Of a stretch of DNA of 64,000 nucleotides, positions 1-9,700 are shown one piece after another. Every line of letters starts with the position of its first letter. The first letter of the stretch is position 1. Both the position numbers and the translations under genes were made by a program. The DNA is from Hyphomicrobium_A sp044507625 (GTDB lineage: Bacteria; Pseudomonadota; Alphaproteobacteria; Rhizobiales; Hyphomicrobiaceae): NCBI GenBank assembly GCA_044507625.1, contig JBIQJE010000002.1, positions 186,001 to 250,000 on the forward strand, given 5' to 3'. A model generated the notes under the pieces. That model was not told the DNA's origin and made no database searches. It worked only from the letters and a program-made list of their open reading frames with translations.

Positions 1-64
1 GGGAAGTCCTAATTTGATGTTCTGACGATTATCGTTTCTTTCCGCGCATAAGAATAAATAAAAC

Positions 65-232
65 CTATCTGAGTTTGGTGGGTGCGCCGCCGACGACATT
101 TTCGCCAAGTACCTCTCCATCATAAATCAGCTTTAGCAACTCGGCGATTAGGTGTAATCGTTCTTCTTCGCTTTTACTAACGTCATGCGCAACGTTATAA
201 ATTGTACGCGCGTTGATTTCGTAAATCGACAT
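65..232 (-). CDS. small hypothetical protein (55 aa)
   Basis: An ATG-to-TAG frame on the minus strand encodes 55 residues beginning MSIYEINARTIYNV and ending GGAPTKLR. The middle (SKSEEERLHLIAELLKLIYDGE) reads as a charged amphipathic helix, which looks like protein rather than random translation. No family is recognised. The surrounding DNA is clearly AT-richer than the rest of the window, consistent with transfer or a remnant. There is no good ribosome binding site, and the frame stays open upstream to about 289 without another usual start codon. It could be a chance frame; confidence is low. Confidence 0.3.
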   Translation of the reverse strand: MSIYEINARTIYNVAHDVSKSEEERLHLIAELLKLIYDGEVLGENVVGGAPTKLR

Positions 233-1069
233 CCGGGCACCGAGGTTTAAGTTTTTGGTTTCGGCTTTTATAGTGATGGACGCTATTCAATAGCGCTGCA
301 TAAACTCGAGAGTTCAATGTGGTCGCCGCAGGAACCTTATGCTAATTGAGGATACCTCGACCTCGAATTATCTCATAGTGCCGATGCTGTTGCTACGCGT
401 CTTAGCCAAACATGGTGGCACCTCAGTCCAGCCGTCCAATTGTAATCCACTGAACCGGCGTCGCGAAACTCACGGTCTCGATGATGCGTCGGGGATAGAG
501 TAGCGAGGTCGCCGTCGGCGGTTGCCGCAGTCCGCGACCCATGCCTCTTCCGCTGGTAATCACCAAGAAATCGACGCCACGCGCGCGCATCCGATACCGT
601 GAAGCCCGGGCTCTTGGGCTCCAGGAGCAGAGCCAGACTCTCCAGAAAGGTCTCATGGCAATTGAGAAGGCGAATTAGAGTCGCGCGCCCTCCTGTTCGT
701 CCCGTGCTGACTTATCCAAATCATTGTGCCGGTTGAGGGATGTAAGCATCCGACGCTCTGGTCACAAACCGGTGGGCGAGACGATATCAATCAACCAGCC
801 GGCGACGGTCGCAGCGAAGTCGACTTTTGATCATCCTGCGGCGGAGGGCTGAAACCGAGTGCAGGCGCTAACTCCACGGCCTCGACCGGGCGCTCCCAGT
901 GGAGATGGTCGATTGTCTCACGCGTTCCCCGCACACGCGATGCTGACGTAGTACAGCGGCAAGCGCACCCAGCGTCTGCGTACCTGCATGGTTGCCTCAA
1001 GTCCATCGCGCAACGCTACCGGGTCGGCGGCGCATTGCAGCAGCCCCCGCGACGCGTCGTAGGCTCGCC
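233..1069. other. no supported gene; AT-rich to mixed intergenic stretch
   Basis: I see no convincing gene here. Several short frames of 64-91 codons overlap on both strands, but they have no start signals, no recognisable motifs, and compositions typical of non-coding translation. Short protein-like runs in different minus-strand frames between about 560 and 760 could be remnants of decayed genes, but nothing can be named. Confidence 0.4.
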
Positions 1070-1711
1070 TTACGCTTCGACCTGCACGAGACCGGCAGCG
1101 AGAGCGAGCCAAACCAGGTGGGCATCACTGCGCGCGCCGATCTTGGCTTTTATCGCGTAATGGTGATTGCGGATCGTTTTCTGGCTGAGATTGAGAAGCG
1201 CCGCGATATCTTCGCTCGTGCGCCCCGTGGCGAGCAAGCGGAGGATTTCCGTTTCGCGCGGCGTTAGAGACTCGGTCAGGTGTTGTTTACCCATCAACCG
1301 CTCGGTCGCCAGCGCGTGCGCGACATCCTCACTCAAAAAATTTCCCCCGCGTACGACAGCCGTAACGGCGCGGATCAACTGCTCGGGATCGCTGCTCTTG
1401 GTCACATAGCCCGCCGCGCCGGCTTCAAACGCCTTGAGAGCAAACGCCGGGCCCTCGTGCATCGAAAAGATCAGGAGACGCGCATCCTTGTCCCACTCCC
1501 GGATGCGCCGGACAGCTTCGATGCCGCCGACGCCGGGAAGTGCGAGATCCATGACCACGATCGAAGGCGCGTGCTTCTTGTAGAGCAGATAGGCATCCTG
1601 CGCGTTGTCCGCCTCGGCGCAGACGCTGAATTCGGCATGCATTTCCAGCAGGCGGCGATAGCCTTCGCGAACCACGGGATGGTCGTCCACCAGCAGGATC
1701 GAGATGCTCAT
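1070..1711 (-). CDS. NarL/FixJ-family response regulator
   Basis: This 213-residue protein has an N-terminal receiver domain (about 4-120) and a C-terminal LuxR-type helix-turn-helix (about 148-205). The receiver shows the acidic pair in LLVDDHP (D9-D10), the phosphoacceptor D55 in VVMDLALPG and the conserved lysine K104 in YVTKSSDP. The output domain contains LTPRETEILRLLATGRT followed by the recognition-helix region SQKTIRNHHYAIKAKI. Its start overlaps the end of the sensor kinase gene by four bases (ATGA), so the two are probably translationally coupled. It should be the DNA-binding partner of that kinase. The divergent ExbB-like/RND operon is the natural candidate target, but this is inference from position. 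Confidence 0.93.
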   Translation of the reverse strand: MSISILLVDDHPVVREGYRRLLEMHAEFSVCAEADNAQDAYLLYKKHAPSIVVMDLALPGVGGIEAVRRIREWDKDARLLIFSMHEGPAFALKAFEAGAAGYVTKSSDPEQLIRAVTAVVRGGNFLSEDVAHALATERLMGKQHLTESLTPRETEILRLLATGRTSEDIAALLNLSQKTIRNHHYAIKAKIGARSDAHLVWLALAAGLVQVEA

Positions 1712-3087
1712 GCCGGGACCGTCGCGGCTTCCAGCGGAATGACGGCGGCGACCCGTACTCCGGCCTGCGCCTGGGAAAGCGTCAGCGAGCCTCCATAGGG
1801 CTCGAGCCGCTCGCGGATTCCGAGAATGCCGTAACCGACATCGTGCTCGATGCTGGTTGCATCCCCCGCTCCATCATCCTCGACGGTCAGCTCGATCAGG
1901 TCGTCTTTGGCCTGAAGGCGCTCGAGCCGCAAATGCACTGCAGAGGGCTTCCCGTGCTTGATGGCGTTCGTGATGCACTCTTGCGCAATGCGATAGACGT
2001 CCGTCGCGACATGAGTCGGTAAATCGCTGAGCCGTCCGGCAAACTCCAAGCGAAAGGCAGGACCGACCCGCGCGCCGTCCGTATGCTCGCTGATGAGCTG
2101 GCGCAAGCTCGCTTCGAGGCCGATTTCCTCGATGTTCTGGGAGCGGAGCCGTTTGAGCGTGCTGCGCAGGGATAGCATCATGCGCTTCTGCACCTGCGCA
2201 ATCCTCGCGGCCTCCATGGCGATCTCCGGCGATAGCGTCTTCGCGCGCCGTTCGATGATCGTGGCAAGGGCAGCGGTCGCAGTGAGGCATTGGCCGAACT
2301 CGTCGTGCAAGTCACGCGCGATTGCTCGCCGCTCGTCCTCCTGCACCTGGAAGAGCCGTACCATGAGGGCTTGGCGCGTCGCCCGCGTCTCGGCGAGGTT
2401 TTCGGCGAGCTGGTTCACCGCACCGGCGATGTGATTAAACTCCTCCGTCCGGAAACGCGGCAGCCGCCATGTAAGATTGCCACGCTGCAGGTGCCCTAAT
2501 CCATCGATGATCGCACGCGCCGGCAAAAGCGAATAGCTGATCATCAGCGCGGCGAGGACGGCGATACCGCACGCCATGGCCAGCGCAATGCCGAGCAGTG
2601 CGGAAAGGTGCTGCCAGGCGAGCCGGAGTGCAGCCTCCGGCTGCGCCATCACCGTAATCGATCCGGCATATCGATCGCGCACCGATAGGGGCCGTTCCAC
2701 GGATACGTGCTCTCCCAGCACTTGGGTGTAGATCCAAATGAACCACTCGGGCGGTGCCTCGCCGACCGCCTCCACCTGACTGCACAGCGAGCTGCTGGGC
2801 TGCTGGATCGGCTGCAGCTTTACGCATATTCCCGGCGAGATGATCGTCTGGGTGGCCAGCGACTGCCATTCGGGGGATGGCAGGATCTCGGCCTTGATCA
2901 TGCCGCCGCGCCACAGGAGCTTTTGCCAGAAAAGCGCCTCGAGATGTTTGCCGACGCGCACGGCTGAGCCCGCCACCGAAGCATTGATGGACCGGTGCGT
3001 ATCAACCGCGATCCACACGAGCGCTGTGGCAAGGCAAAGCATCACCACGCAACACAGGCGTAAAATCAGACGGAGCAGCAAGTGCAT
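1708..3087 (-). CDS. NarX/UhpB-type membrane sensor histidine kinase
   Basis: This 459-residue kinase has an N-terminal membrane segment (about 5-27), a periplasmic region (about 30-160) with two or three cysteines, a second membrane segment (about 161-187) and a HAMP linker (about 188-240). A HisKA_3 dimerisation domain follows, with the phosphoacceptor histidine H261 in ARDLHDEFGQ. The C-terminal ATPase domain has an N-box (AQECITNAIKHG) and a G-box (DDGAG and GYGILGIRERL). HisKA_3 kinases pair with NarL-type regulators, which matches the gene directly downstream and overlapping by four bases. The sensed signal is unknown. The sensor domain is periplasmic, so an envelope signal is plausible. 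Confidence 0.92.
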   Translation of the reverse strand: MHLLLRLILRLCCVVMLCLATALVWIAVDTHRSINASVAGSAVRVGKHLEALFWQKLLWRGGMIKAEILPSPEWQSLATQTIISPGICVKLQPIQQPSSSLCSQVEAVGEAPPEWFIWIYTQVLGEHVSVERPLSVRDRYAGSITVMAQPEAALRLAWQHLSALLGIALAMACGIAVLAALMISYSLLPARAIIDGLGHLQRGNLTWRLPRFRTEEFNHIAGAVNQLAENLAETRATRQALMVRLFQVQEDERRAIARDLHDEFGQCLTATAALATIIERRAKTLSPEIAMEAARIAQVQKRMMLSLRSTLKRLRSQNIEEIGLEASLRQLISEHTDGARVGPAFRLEFAGRLSDLPTHVATDVYRIAQECITNAIKHGKPSAVHLRLERLQAKDDLIELTVEDDGAGDATSIEHDVGYGILGIRERLEPYGGSLTLSQAQAGVRVAAVIPLEAATVPA

Positions 3088-3411
3088 GGGCTAAATCCCC
3101 CTTGCCGCTACATTGGCTGGCGTGTGCCACCGATGGCAAGGCGATGGATGGAGAACGGGCAAATTGCCCGGAACATTCGGTCACCGTGCCCTTCGCGAAC
3201 TCACGCCGTCGCACCATCCTGCAGCCAAGGTGGGGAAGCCGAGCAGGGGCTCGCAAGCAATCCGGTTAACGCATTGATATTGCTGGCGTTGCGCGCAGAC
3301 CAAACCTTCCTGGCGCCGCAGATGTGGCCCGCGGCCGGCGGTGTGGCGGGATCTTCTGCGCCACGGGAAACGCATCCCCATGGGCCGCAGTATCAGGAGA
3401 GAAGATCGCCA
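3088..3411. promoter_or_regulatory. divergent intergenic region between sensor kinase and ExbB-like operon
   Basis: These 324 bases separate the minus-strand two-component pair from the plus-strand transport operon and must hold promoters for both. An AGGAGAG ribosome binding site lies just before the ATG at 3412 and fixes that start, although the frame is open back to 3082. I do not see a clear consensus sigma-70 promoter or a long operator palindrome. Confidence 0.45.
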
Positions 3412-4221
3412 ATGCTGGATACCATTAACAGCAACGTCAACCACCGCATTGCGGCCTTGTCGCGGAAGGGGCCGACCGAATGGTCCGATCCCGTGGTCTC
3501 GTGGCTGATCTTCGCAAGCGTCAATTTCTTCGCCTTCATACTGCTGTGGTTCTACGGCCTGGCGCAGCAGGCCATCGCCGGCGACCCTACGCACATCACG
3601 CTTTTCATCGTCGCTATCTACCTTGCGACGTCCGTGCACTGCTTGTGGCGGTGCGTTGCGGTTTCGCGCCAGGCGGCCGCCGAGCAGCGATTGGCAAAGG
3701 ACATCACCGGGGCGGTCGATAAGCGACACCGCATCATGGAGGTCGCAGCGGGCCTTGCTGCAGGGCGTGGCGGGTCAGATGGCAGCCATATCGCCGATCA
3801 TATTCGCAACCTGATCACGACCGCGAAGGCTGGCGGTGAAACCCGCAAGCTCGATCAATCGCTGCTGCTCCGTGTACTGGCCGAGCGGCTGAGTGGATCG
3901 AACAGCTTCGGCGACTTCGCGGGCGATCTAGTCATGAAGCTTGGACTGTTCGGAACCATCGTCGGCTTCATCATGATGCTGGCGCCTATCGCCGGGCTCA
4001 ACACGGAAGACCAAGGGGCGATCAAGTCCTCGCTGTCGGTCATGAGCGAAGGCATGGCCGTTGCGATGTACACGACATTGGCGGGCCTCGTCGGCTCCAT
4101 CCTCATCAGGATCGAATACCGGATCGTCGAGGCCGCTACTGACAAGGTCTTCGCTGATGCCGTTGCGCTGACGGAGGTCCACGTGATCCCCGTGCTCGAG
4201 CAGGCGGGCACCGCTCAATGA
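3412..4221 (+). CDS. MotA/TolQ/ExbB-family proton channel-like protein
   Basis: The protein is 269 residues from the ATG chosen for its AGGAGAG ribosome binding site. Four hydrophobic segments are visible: two near the N-terminus (around 28-46 and 58-80) and two in the C-terminal half (LGLFGTIVGFIMMLAPIAGL and MAVAMYTTLAGLVGSILI). The latter pair carries the signature of MotA/TolQ/ExbB ion channels. Family members form proton-conducting stator complexes that energise TonB, Tol-Pal or flagellar rotation across the inner membrane. It overlaps the next gene by ATGA. No tonB, tolA, pal or flagellar gene is nearby, so it is not a standard Ton, Tol or Mot system. The family is certain; the energised process is unknown. 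Confidence 0.88.
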   Translation: MLDTINSNVNHRIAALSRKGPTEWSDPVVSWLIFASVNFFAFILLWFYGLAQQAIAGDPTHITLFIVAIYLATSVHCLWRCVAVSRQAAAEQRLAKDITGAVDKRHRIMEVAAGLAAGRGGSDGSHIADHIRNLITTAKAGGETRKLDQSLLLRVLAERLSGSNSFGDFAGDLVMKLGLFGTIVGFIMMLAPIAGLNTEDQGAIKSSLSVMSEGMAVAMYTTLAGLVGSILIRIEYRIVEAATDKVFADAVALTEVHVIPVLEQAGTAQ

Positions 4222-4877
4222 GGCGCGATTTCAGTCTGCGCGCGCGCGAAACCCCGTTTGATCCGCTCAGCGTCGTCCTGTTCAAGGCGCTGCAGGTCGT
4301 GGCCTTCCTGTTCTTCATCACCTTCCTGGCGCTGTCGCAACAGAAGGACAAGGGGAAGATCGATACCAAGGCCGAGTTCTTCATCTCGATGACGTGGCCG
4401 GACAATCACCCCGACGACTTCGACCTTTTCGTGCAGGATCCGCTCGGCAACGTCGTCTGGTACAGGAAGCGCGACGTCGGCTTCATGACGCTCGAGCGCG
4501 ACAATCGCGGCGGGGCCAACAGCTTCGTCAACGTCAAAGGCGAAAAAGTCGCCTCACCGGCGCGTCAGGAGCTGGTCAGCATTCGCGGCATCATCGCTGG
4601 TGAGTATACGGTCAACGTCTATCACTTCTCCGCCCGCAGCGGCGCGCCGGTGCCCGTGACCGTCACGGTTGAAAAGCTCAACCCACACGTTGAAATCATC
4701 GCGCGGGAAACGCTGGACATGACGAACGAGCGGACGGAAAAGACGGCGGCGCGATTTACGCTCAACGAAAAGGGAGAGGTCGTCAGCACCTCGCGTGTTG
4801 ATCGCTCCATCCTGCAGTCTTTCTTCGATCCGACGGCCAACGGCGCCACGATGTCAAAGTATGGGTGGCGGCAATGA
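4218..4877 (+). CDS. ExbD-like single-TM protein with DUF2135-like periplasmic domain
   Basis: This 219-residue protein has a short cytoplasmic N-terminus, one membrane helix (about 16-38) and a large periplasmic domain. At the membrane entry it carries TPFD (D15), resembling the TPFID motif of ExbD/TolR, whose aspartate carries protons. The periplasmic part (about 50-150) contains MTWPDNHPDDFDLFVQDPLG, then NVVWYRKRD, and later GEYTVNVYHFS. This resembles the DUF2135/YfaP beta-sandwich pattern of aspartates around DLxVxDPxG. Start and stop both overlap neighbours by four bases. It is most likely the partner of the upstream ExbB-like channel, with the usual ExbD C-terminal domain replaced. 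The ExbD resemblance is my reading of a short motif and topology. Confidence 0.7.
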   Translation: MRRDFSLRARETPFDPLSVVLFKALQVVAFLFFITFLALSQQKDKGKIDTKAEFFISMTWPDNHPDDFDLFVQDPLGNVVWYRKRDVGFMTLERDNRGGANSFVNVKGEKVASPARQELVSIRGIIAGEYTVNVYHFSARSGAPVPVTVTVEKLNPHVEIIARETLDMTNERTEKTAARFTLNEKGEVVSTSRVDRSILQSFFDPTANGATMSKYGWRQ

Positions 4878-5512
4878 CGATGCAGATGCACGTGCTCTAT
4901 CTCGCCTGCGCCTACGCCGCTTTAAGCTCTCTCCTGTTGATCATCCTGGCGCGCGCGCGCGTGTCACGAGCCGCAAAAATCACTACCATTTTTGCGATGG
5001 CAGCGTTCAACGTAGCCGTCTTCTTCTGGGCGCAGGGGCTGCTGGGATGGTCGGCGGCGACCGCACTACCGGGAAAGTTCCAGATTCTCTGGACGCGGGT
5101 GATAGAGCCGAACCCGGCGCGGCAGTTCGCGGGCGCCATCCATCTGTGGGTGGAAGAGCTGGATGACAATAACATCCCGAGCGGTGAGCCGCGCGCCTAT
5201 GTGGTTCCCTATTCGACGACGCTCGCGGCGAGGGCAGCTACGGTCCAGGAGGAAATCAAGAAGGGTAATGAGCAGGGAGGTATGGCAGGCGCTGTCGACC
5301 TCGCTCCGAATGTCGCGCCAAAGGAAACGGACGGCGTCGTTGCGGGCGTCAATATCAGAACGGTGACGCAGGGGGCGCAAGCCGGGGGCGACCCATCCGG
5401 TGGAGGCGTTTTCGATCCGGCGGCGCTGGGGGGCCAGTCGAAATCGGTTGACTTCATCCCGTTGCCGAAACCTCTCTTACCGCCGAAAGATGACCCGTGG
5501 GAGGGTGGTTGA
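4874..5512 (+). CDS. unrecognised two-TM membrane protein
   Basis: The 212-residue product begins at an ATG that overlaps the previous stop (ATGA); an in-frame ATG nine bases earlier is possible. It has two hydrophobic segments (about 6-28 and 36-60). A conserved-looking middle region follows (FQILWTRVIEPNPARQFAGA, then IHLWVEELDDNN), and the tail is glycine- and proline-rich, ending near PKPLLPPKDDPWEGG. I do not recognise a family. The gene ends in TGATG with the RND adaptor, so it is coupled on both sides and probably belongs to one complex with the ExbB-like and ExbD-like proteins. Which side of the membrane the tail faces cannot be decided by eye. Confidence 0.75.
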   Translation: MTMQMHVLYLACAYAALSSLLLIILARARVSRAAKITTIFAMAAFNVAVFFWAQGLLGWSAATALPGKFQILWTRVIEPNPARQFAGAIHLWVEELDDNNIPSGEPRAYVVPYSTTLAARAATVQEEIKKGNEQGGMAGAVDLAPNVAPKETDGVVAGVNIRTVTQGAQAGGDPSGGGVFDPAALGGQSKSVDFIPLPKPLLPPKDDPWEGG

Positions 5513-6669
5513 TGTTGCGGTGGGGCGTGCGTTACGCGTGGTTGATGCTAGCGCCGATGATTTTATCGGCGTCATCGATAGCAGAGGAGCCGGCCGCGCC
5601 CGCTGCCCGCCTGCCGCCCGTCACGGTCGCCAAGCCCGTATCCAAGGTCGTCAGGGACTGGGACGAGTACTCTGGGCATTTCGAGGCTGTGCAGACCGTC
5701 GAGATACGCGCCCGGGTTTCAGGGTTCGTCGATGCGATCCATTTCAATGATGGTCAGTTCGTCGAGGCCGGCGATCCCCTGTTCACCATCGACCCTCGAC
5801 CCTTCGAGATTGCCGTCGAAAGCGCACGCGCTCAGATTGCACGCGCCGAGGCTCAGGTCACGCTGGCGGCAAGCGAGGTCAAGCGTGCGACGCCGCTGCT
5901 GCGATCGAGTGCTATCAGCGAGCGCGAGTTCACCCAACGCAATGCCAATCTCAGCGTCAGTGAAGCACAGCTGCAAGTGGCCAAGGCAGCGCTGAAGGAA
6001 GCGGAGTTGAACCTTGCCTGGACGATCGTCAAAGCACCCATCAAGGGACGAATTTCAGATCGCAAGGTTGATATCGGAAACCTGATCGTTGGCGGCAATT
6101 CAGGCACGAACACGCTGCTCACGACAATCGTGTCGCTCGACCCCATCCATTTCGTTTTCGACCTTTCCGAGAGCGACTATCTGCGCTTCGTCCGCCTTGC
6201 CAAGCCGGGTCAGCGGCAAGCCTCCCGCGGCGTTGACCTGCCCGTGCGGCTTCGCCTCGCAGACGAGCTGGATTACGTCCACGAGGGGAAAGTCGACTTC
6301 CTGGATAATAGACTTAATCCCCGCTCCGGCACGTTGCGTGGACGAGCGGTCTTCGCGAACGCGAACGAATTGTTCTCGCCCGGTGCGTTTGCGCGTCTCA
6401 GGCTCTACGCCGACGAGCGCGAAGTGCTGCTCGTGCCCGACAGCGCCATCGTGTCCGACCAGATGCAAAAGCTGGTGTTGGTCGTCGGCGATGGCGATGT
6501 CATTCGCGCAGCGCCGGTTGAGCTCGGAAAGATATCCGATGGGATGAGGATCGTTCTCGGCGGCCTGACGGCGGCGGACGACGTCGTCGTCGACAGTCTA
6601 GCCAACCCGATGGTGCGTCCGGGCATCAAGGTTGCTCCCCGACCGGCGGCATCCGAAGTGGGGCAGTGA
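5512..6669 (+). CDS. RND efflux periplasmic adaptor (MFP/HlyD family)
   Basis: This 385-residue adaptor starts at the ATG overlapping the previous stop (TGATG); a GTG at 5497 would add five residues. A signal peptide covers about residues 1-24. It is followed by the first half of a lipoyl/barrel-sandwich domain (VEIRARVSGFVDAIHFNDGQ), a helical hairpin of alanine-rich coiled coil (about 90-160), the second lipoyl half (IVKAPIKGRISDRKVDIGN) and the beta-barrel and membrane-proximal domains. It should link the AcrB-type pump encoded 55 bases downstream to an outer-membrane channel. No such channel gene is present nearby. Position after the ExbB-like trio suggests co-transcription with it. Confidence 0.93.
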   Translation: MLRWGVRYAWLMLAPMILSASSIAEEPAAPAARLPPVTVAKPVSKVVRDWDEYSGHFEAVQTVEIRARVSGFVDAIHFNDGQFVEAGDPLFTIDPRPFEIAVESARAQIARAEAQVTLAASEVKRATPLLRSSAISEREFTQRNANLSVSEAQLQVAKAALKEAELNLAWTIVKAPIKGRISDRKVDIGNLIVGGNSGTNTLLTTIVSLDPIHFVFDLSESDYLRFVRLAKPGQRQASRGVDLPVRLRLADELDYVHEGKVDFLDNRLNPRSGTLRGRAVFANANELFSPGAFARLRLYADEREVLLVPDSAIVSDQMQKLVLVVGDGDVIRAAPVELGKISDGMRIVLGGLTAADDVVVDSLANPMVRPGIKVAPRPAASEVGQ

Positions 6670-6724
6670 AGCGCGCGGCTGCAACGGCCGCCAATAAAAG
6701 AGGGGCACCTACGGGCCGCGGGAC

Positions 6725-9700
6725 ATGCGATTTTCTCACTTCTTTATCGACAGGCCTATTTTCGCAACGGTGCTTTCCACCATTCTCGTGATCGTCGGCG
6801 TCATCGCCGGCATGGCCTTGCCGGTCGCCGAATATCCCGAAATCGCTCCGCCGACCGTCAATATCAGCGCCACCTATCCCGGCGCCTCGGCCGCGGTGAT
6901 TGCGGAGACCGTTGCCGCGCCGATCGAGCAGGAGGTGAACGGCGTCGACAACATGCTCTACGTCGTGTCCCAGTCGACGGGCGACGGGCGGTTGTCGATC
7001 AGCGTCGTCTTCAAGCCGGGGACCAACGTCGATCAGGCGCAGGTGCTGGTGCAAAATCGCGTCTCCATCGCCGAGCCGCGATTGCCAGAGGACGTACGCC
7101 GCCTCGGCCTTTCCGTGCTCAAGGCATCGCCCGACCTGATGATGGTCGTCCACCTGATCTCCCCCGACGGTTCGCGCGATCAGCAATACATCTCGAACTA
7201 TGCCACGCTCTATGTTCGTGACCGTATCGCGCGTATCGACGGCATCGGAGACTCGCGCGTCATGGGTGCGCGCAACTACTCCATGCGCATCTGGCTCGAC
7301 CCCGAGAAAGTCGCGGCGCGCCATCTGACGCCCGGCGAGGTCGTTGACGCGCTGCGGGGCGCCAACCTGCAGGTGGCGGCTGGCTCAATAAATCAGCCGC
7401 CCGCCTCTTCTCCCGGCGGCTTTACATTATCCGTGCATACGCTGGGACGGCTATCGACACCGGAGCAATTTGGCGCCGTCGTCGTTCGCGCCGAGCCCGG
7501 CGGTGCCGTCGTCCGCATCAAGGACATCGCCCGCGTTGAGATCGGCGCCGAGGACTACACGATCAATTCCTATCTCAGCAACAAGCCGGCGACGGCGCTT
7601 GTTCTATTCCAGCGTCCCGGCTCTAACGCGCTCGAGACCGCCGCTGCTGTCAAAGCTGAGATGGAACGGCTCTCCAAGGATTTCCCGCCGGGGCTTGGCT
7701 ACGCCATCGTCTACAATCCGACTGAGTTCATCAGCGCCTCGATCGATGCTGTGATCGCAACACTCATCGAGGCGTTGATCCTCGTGGTGCTGGTCGTCAT
7801 CCTATTTCTGCAGTCATGGCGCGCCGCCATCATCCCGATCATGGCCATTCCCGTTTCGCTCATCGGCGCCTTCATCGTGATGGAGGCGCTGGGCATCTCG
7901 TTCAACTCTCTGTCGCTCTTCGGCATCGTGCTCGCCATCGGCATCGTCGTCGACGACGCGATCGTGGTGGTCGAGAATGTCGAGCGGCGCATTGCCGAGG
8001 GACTGGAGCCCAACGAAGCGGCCCATGAGACTATGGACGAGGTCGGCGGCGCCCTCATCGCGATCACCCTTACGCTGATCGCCGTGTTCATTCCGACAGC
8101 GTTCATCTCCGGACTGCAAGGGACGTTCTACCGGCAATTTGCGATTACCATTGCAGCATCGACCGCCATCTCGTGCTTCGTCTCGTTGACACTGTCTCCG
8201 GCACTCGCATCTCTGCTTCTCAAGCCGCACAATCAAGCCGGTTCTCAGAGCCGCGCGCTGAACGTGCTCGGCGCGCCGCTGCGAGTGTTCTTCAGGGGGT
8301 TCAATAGGGTCTTCGAGTGGCTGTCCCACGGCTATGCCGGGGCGACGCAGCGGCTGATCCGTCTGCCGCTCCTCCTCCTGTCGCTGTACGCAGGATTGCT
8401 CTTCCTGACCTACGAGCGGTTTCAGACGACCCCCACGGGACTCATTCCGCAGCTCGACCGGGAATACCTGATCGTTGCCCTGCAGCTCCCGCCGGGATCC
8501 ACGCTCGAGCGGACCGATGCGGTGATGCGCCGGGCAACCGATCTCATCCTTTCGCGCCCGGGCATTTCCCATACCGTCGCTTTTGCCGGATTCGATGGCG
8601 CCACCTTCACCAATGCTCCAAACACCGCCGTCGTCTTCGTCAATCCTCACACCTTCGCAAAGCGCGCCGAGCTGGGACTGTCGAAGGACGAGATCGTCGC
8701 CGACCTGAGAACCCAGCTATCCGCCATGCGGGATGCATTCATCCTCGTGATCGAGCCGCCATCGGTGCCAGGGATTGGCACGGGCGGCGGATTGAAAGGC
8801 TACGTACAGGATCGGGGCGGACGCGGTTACGCCGCGCTTGAGAACGCGGCGTGGACAGTCGCCGGCAAAGCAGCGCAGGTGCCGGGAATCGCGCAGTCTT
8901 TTACCCTGTTCAGCACTCGCACACCCCAGATCTGGACGGACATCGACCGCACCAAGTCGGAGCAGCTCGGCGTCCCGATCCAGCGTGTGTTCGATGCGCT
9001 GTCGATCTATATGGGCTCCGCCTTCGTCAACGACTTCAATATCCTTGGCCGCACATATCGCGTTACGGCGCAGGCCGACAACCCGTACCGCTTGACGATA
9101 CGCGACCTCGCCAATCTCAGGACGCGCAGCGATTCCGGCGAGATGGTGCCCCTCGGGTCCGTGGCGACGTTCTCCGATACGACCGGGCCCTACCGCGTCG
9201 CCCGCTACAACCTGTTTCCAGCGGCCGAAGTGCAGATGGCGTTAGGGCGCGGCTACTCATCGGGCCAGGGCATCGACACGGTAGAGCAGATCGTCGGGGC
9301 CTCGCTGCCCGGCGGGTTCGGCTTCGAATGGACCGAGATCGCTTTGCAGGAAAAGCTCGCCGGCAACACCGCGCTCATCGCCTTCACGCTCGCCGTCGCC
9401 TTCGTGTTCCTGATCCTCGCGGCGCTGTATGAGAGTTGGCTGCTGCCGCTGGCGGTCATCCTCATCGTGCCGCTGTGCATCCTGGCCGCAATGATCGGCG
9501 TCAACCTGCAGGGGCTCGATCGCAATATCCTGGTGGAAATAGGTCTTGTGGTTCTCGTCGGCCTCGCGGCGAAGAATGCGATCCTGATCGTCGAGTTCGC
9601 TAAGCAGGGCGAGGATGCCGGATTGACCCGCTATGAGGCGGCGGTCCGCGCAGCAAAAACGCGGCTCCGCCCGATCCTGATGACCTCGCTCGCCTTCATC

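Noticed and set aside
423..1112. Short minus-strand frames at 423-656, 791-1006 and 918-1112
   Set aside because: They lack ribosome binding sites and motifs, overlap each other or the regulator gene, and read as non-coding translation.
3082..3411. 110-residue N-terminal extension of the ExbB-like protein
   Set aside because: It overlaps the divergent kinase start, lacks family similarity, and a strong AGGAGAG site precedes the ATG at 3412.
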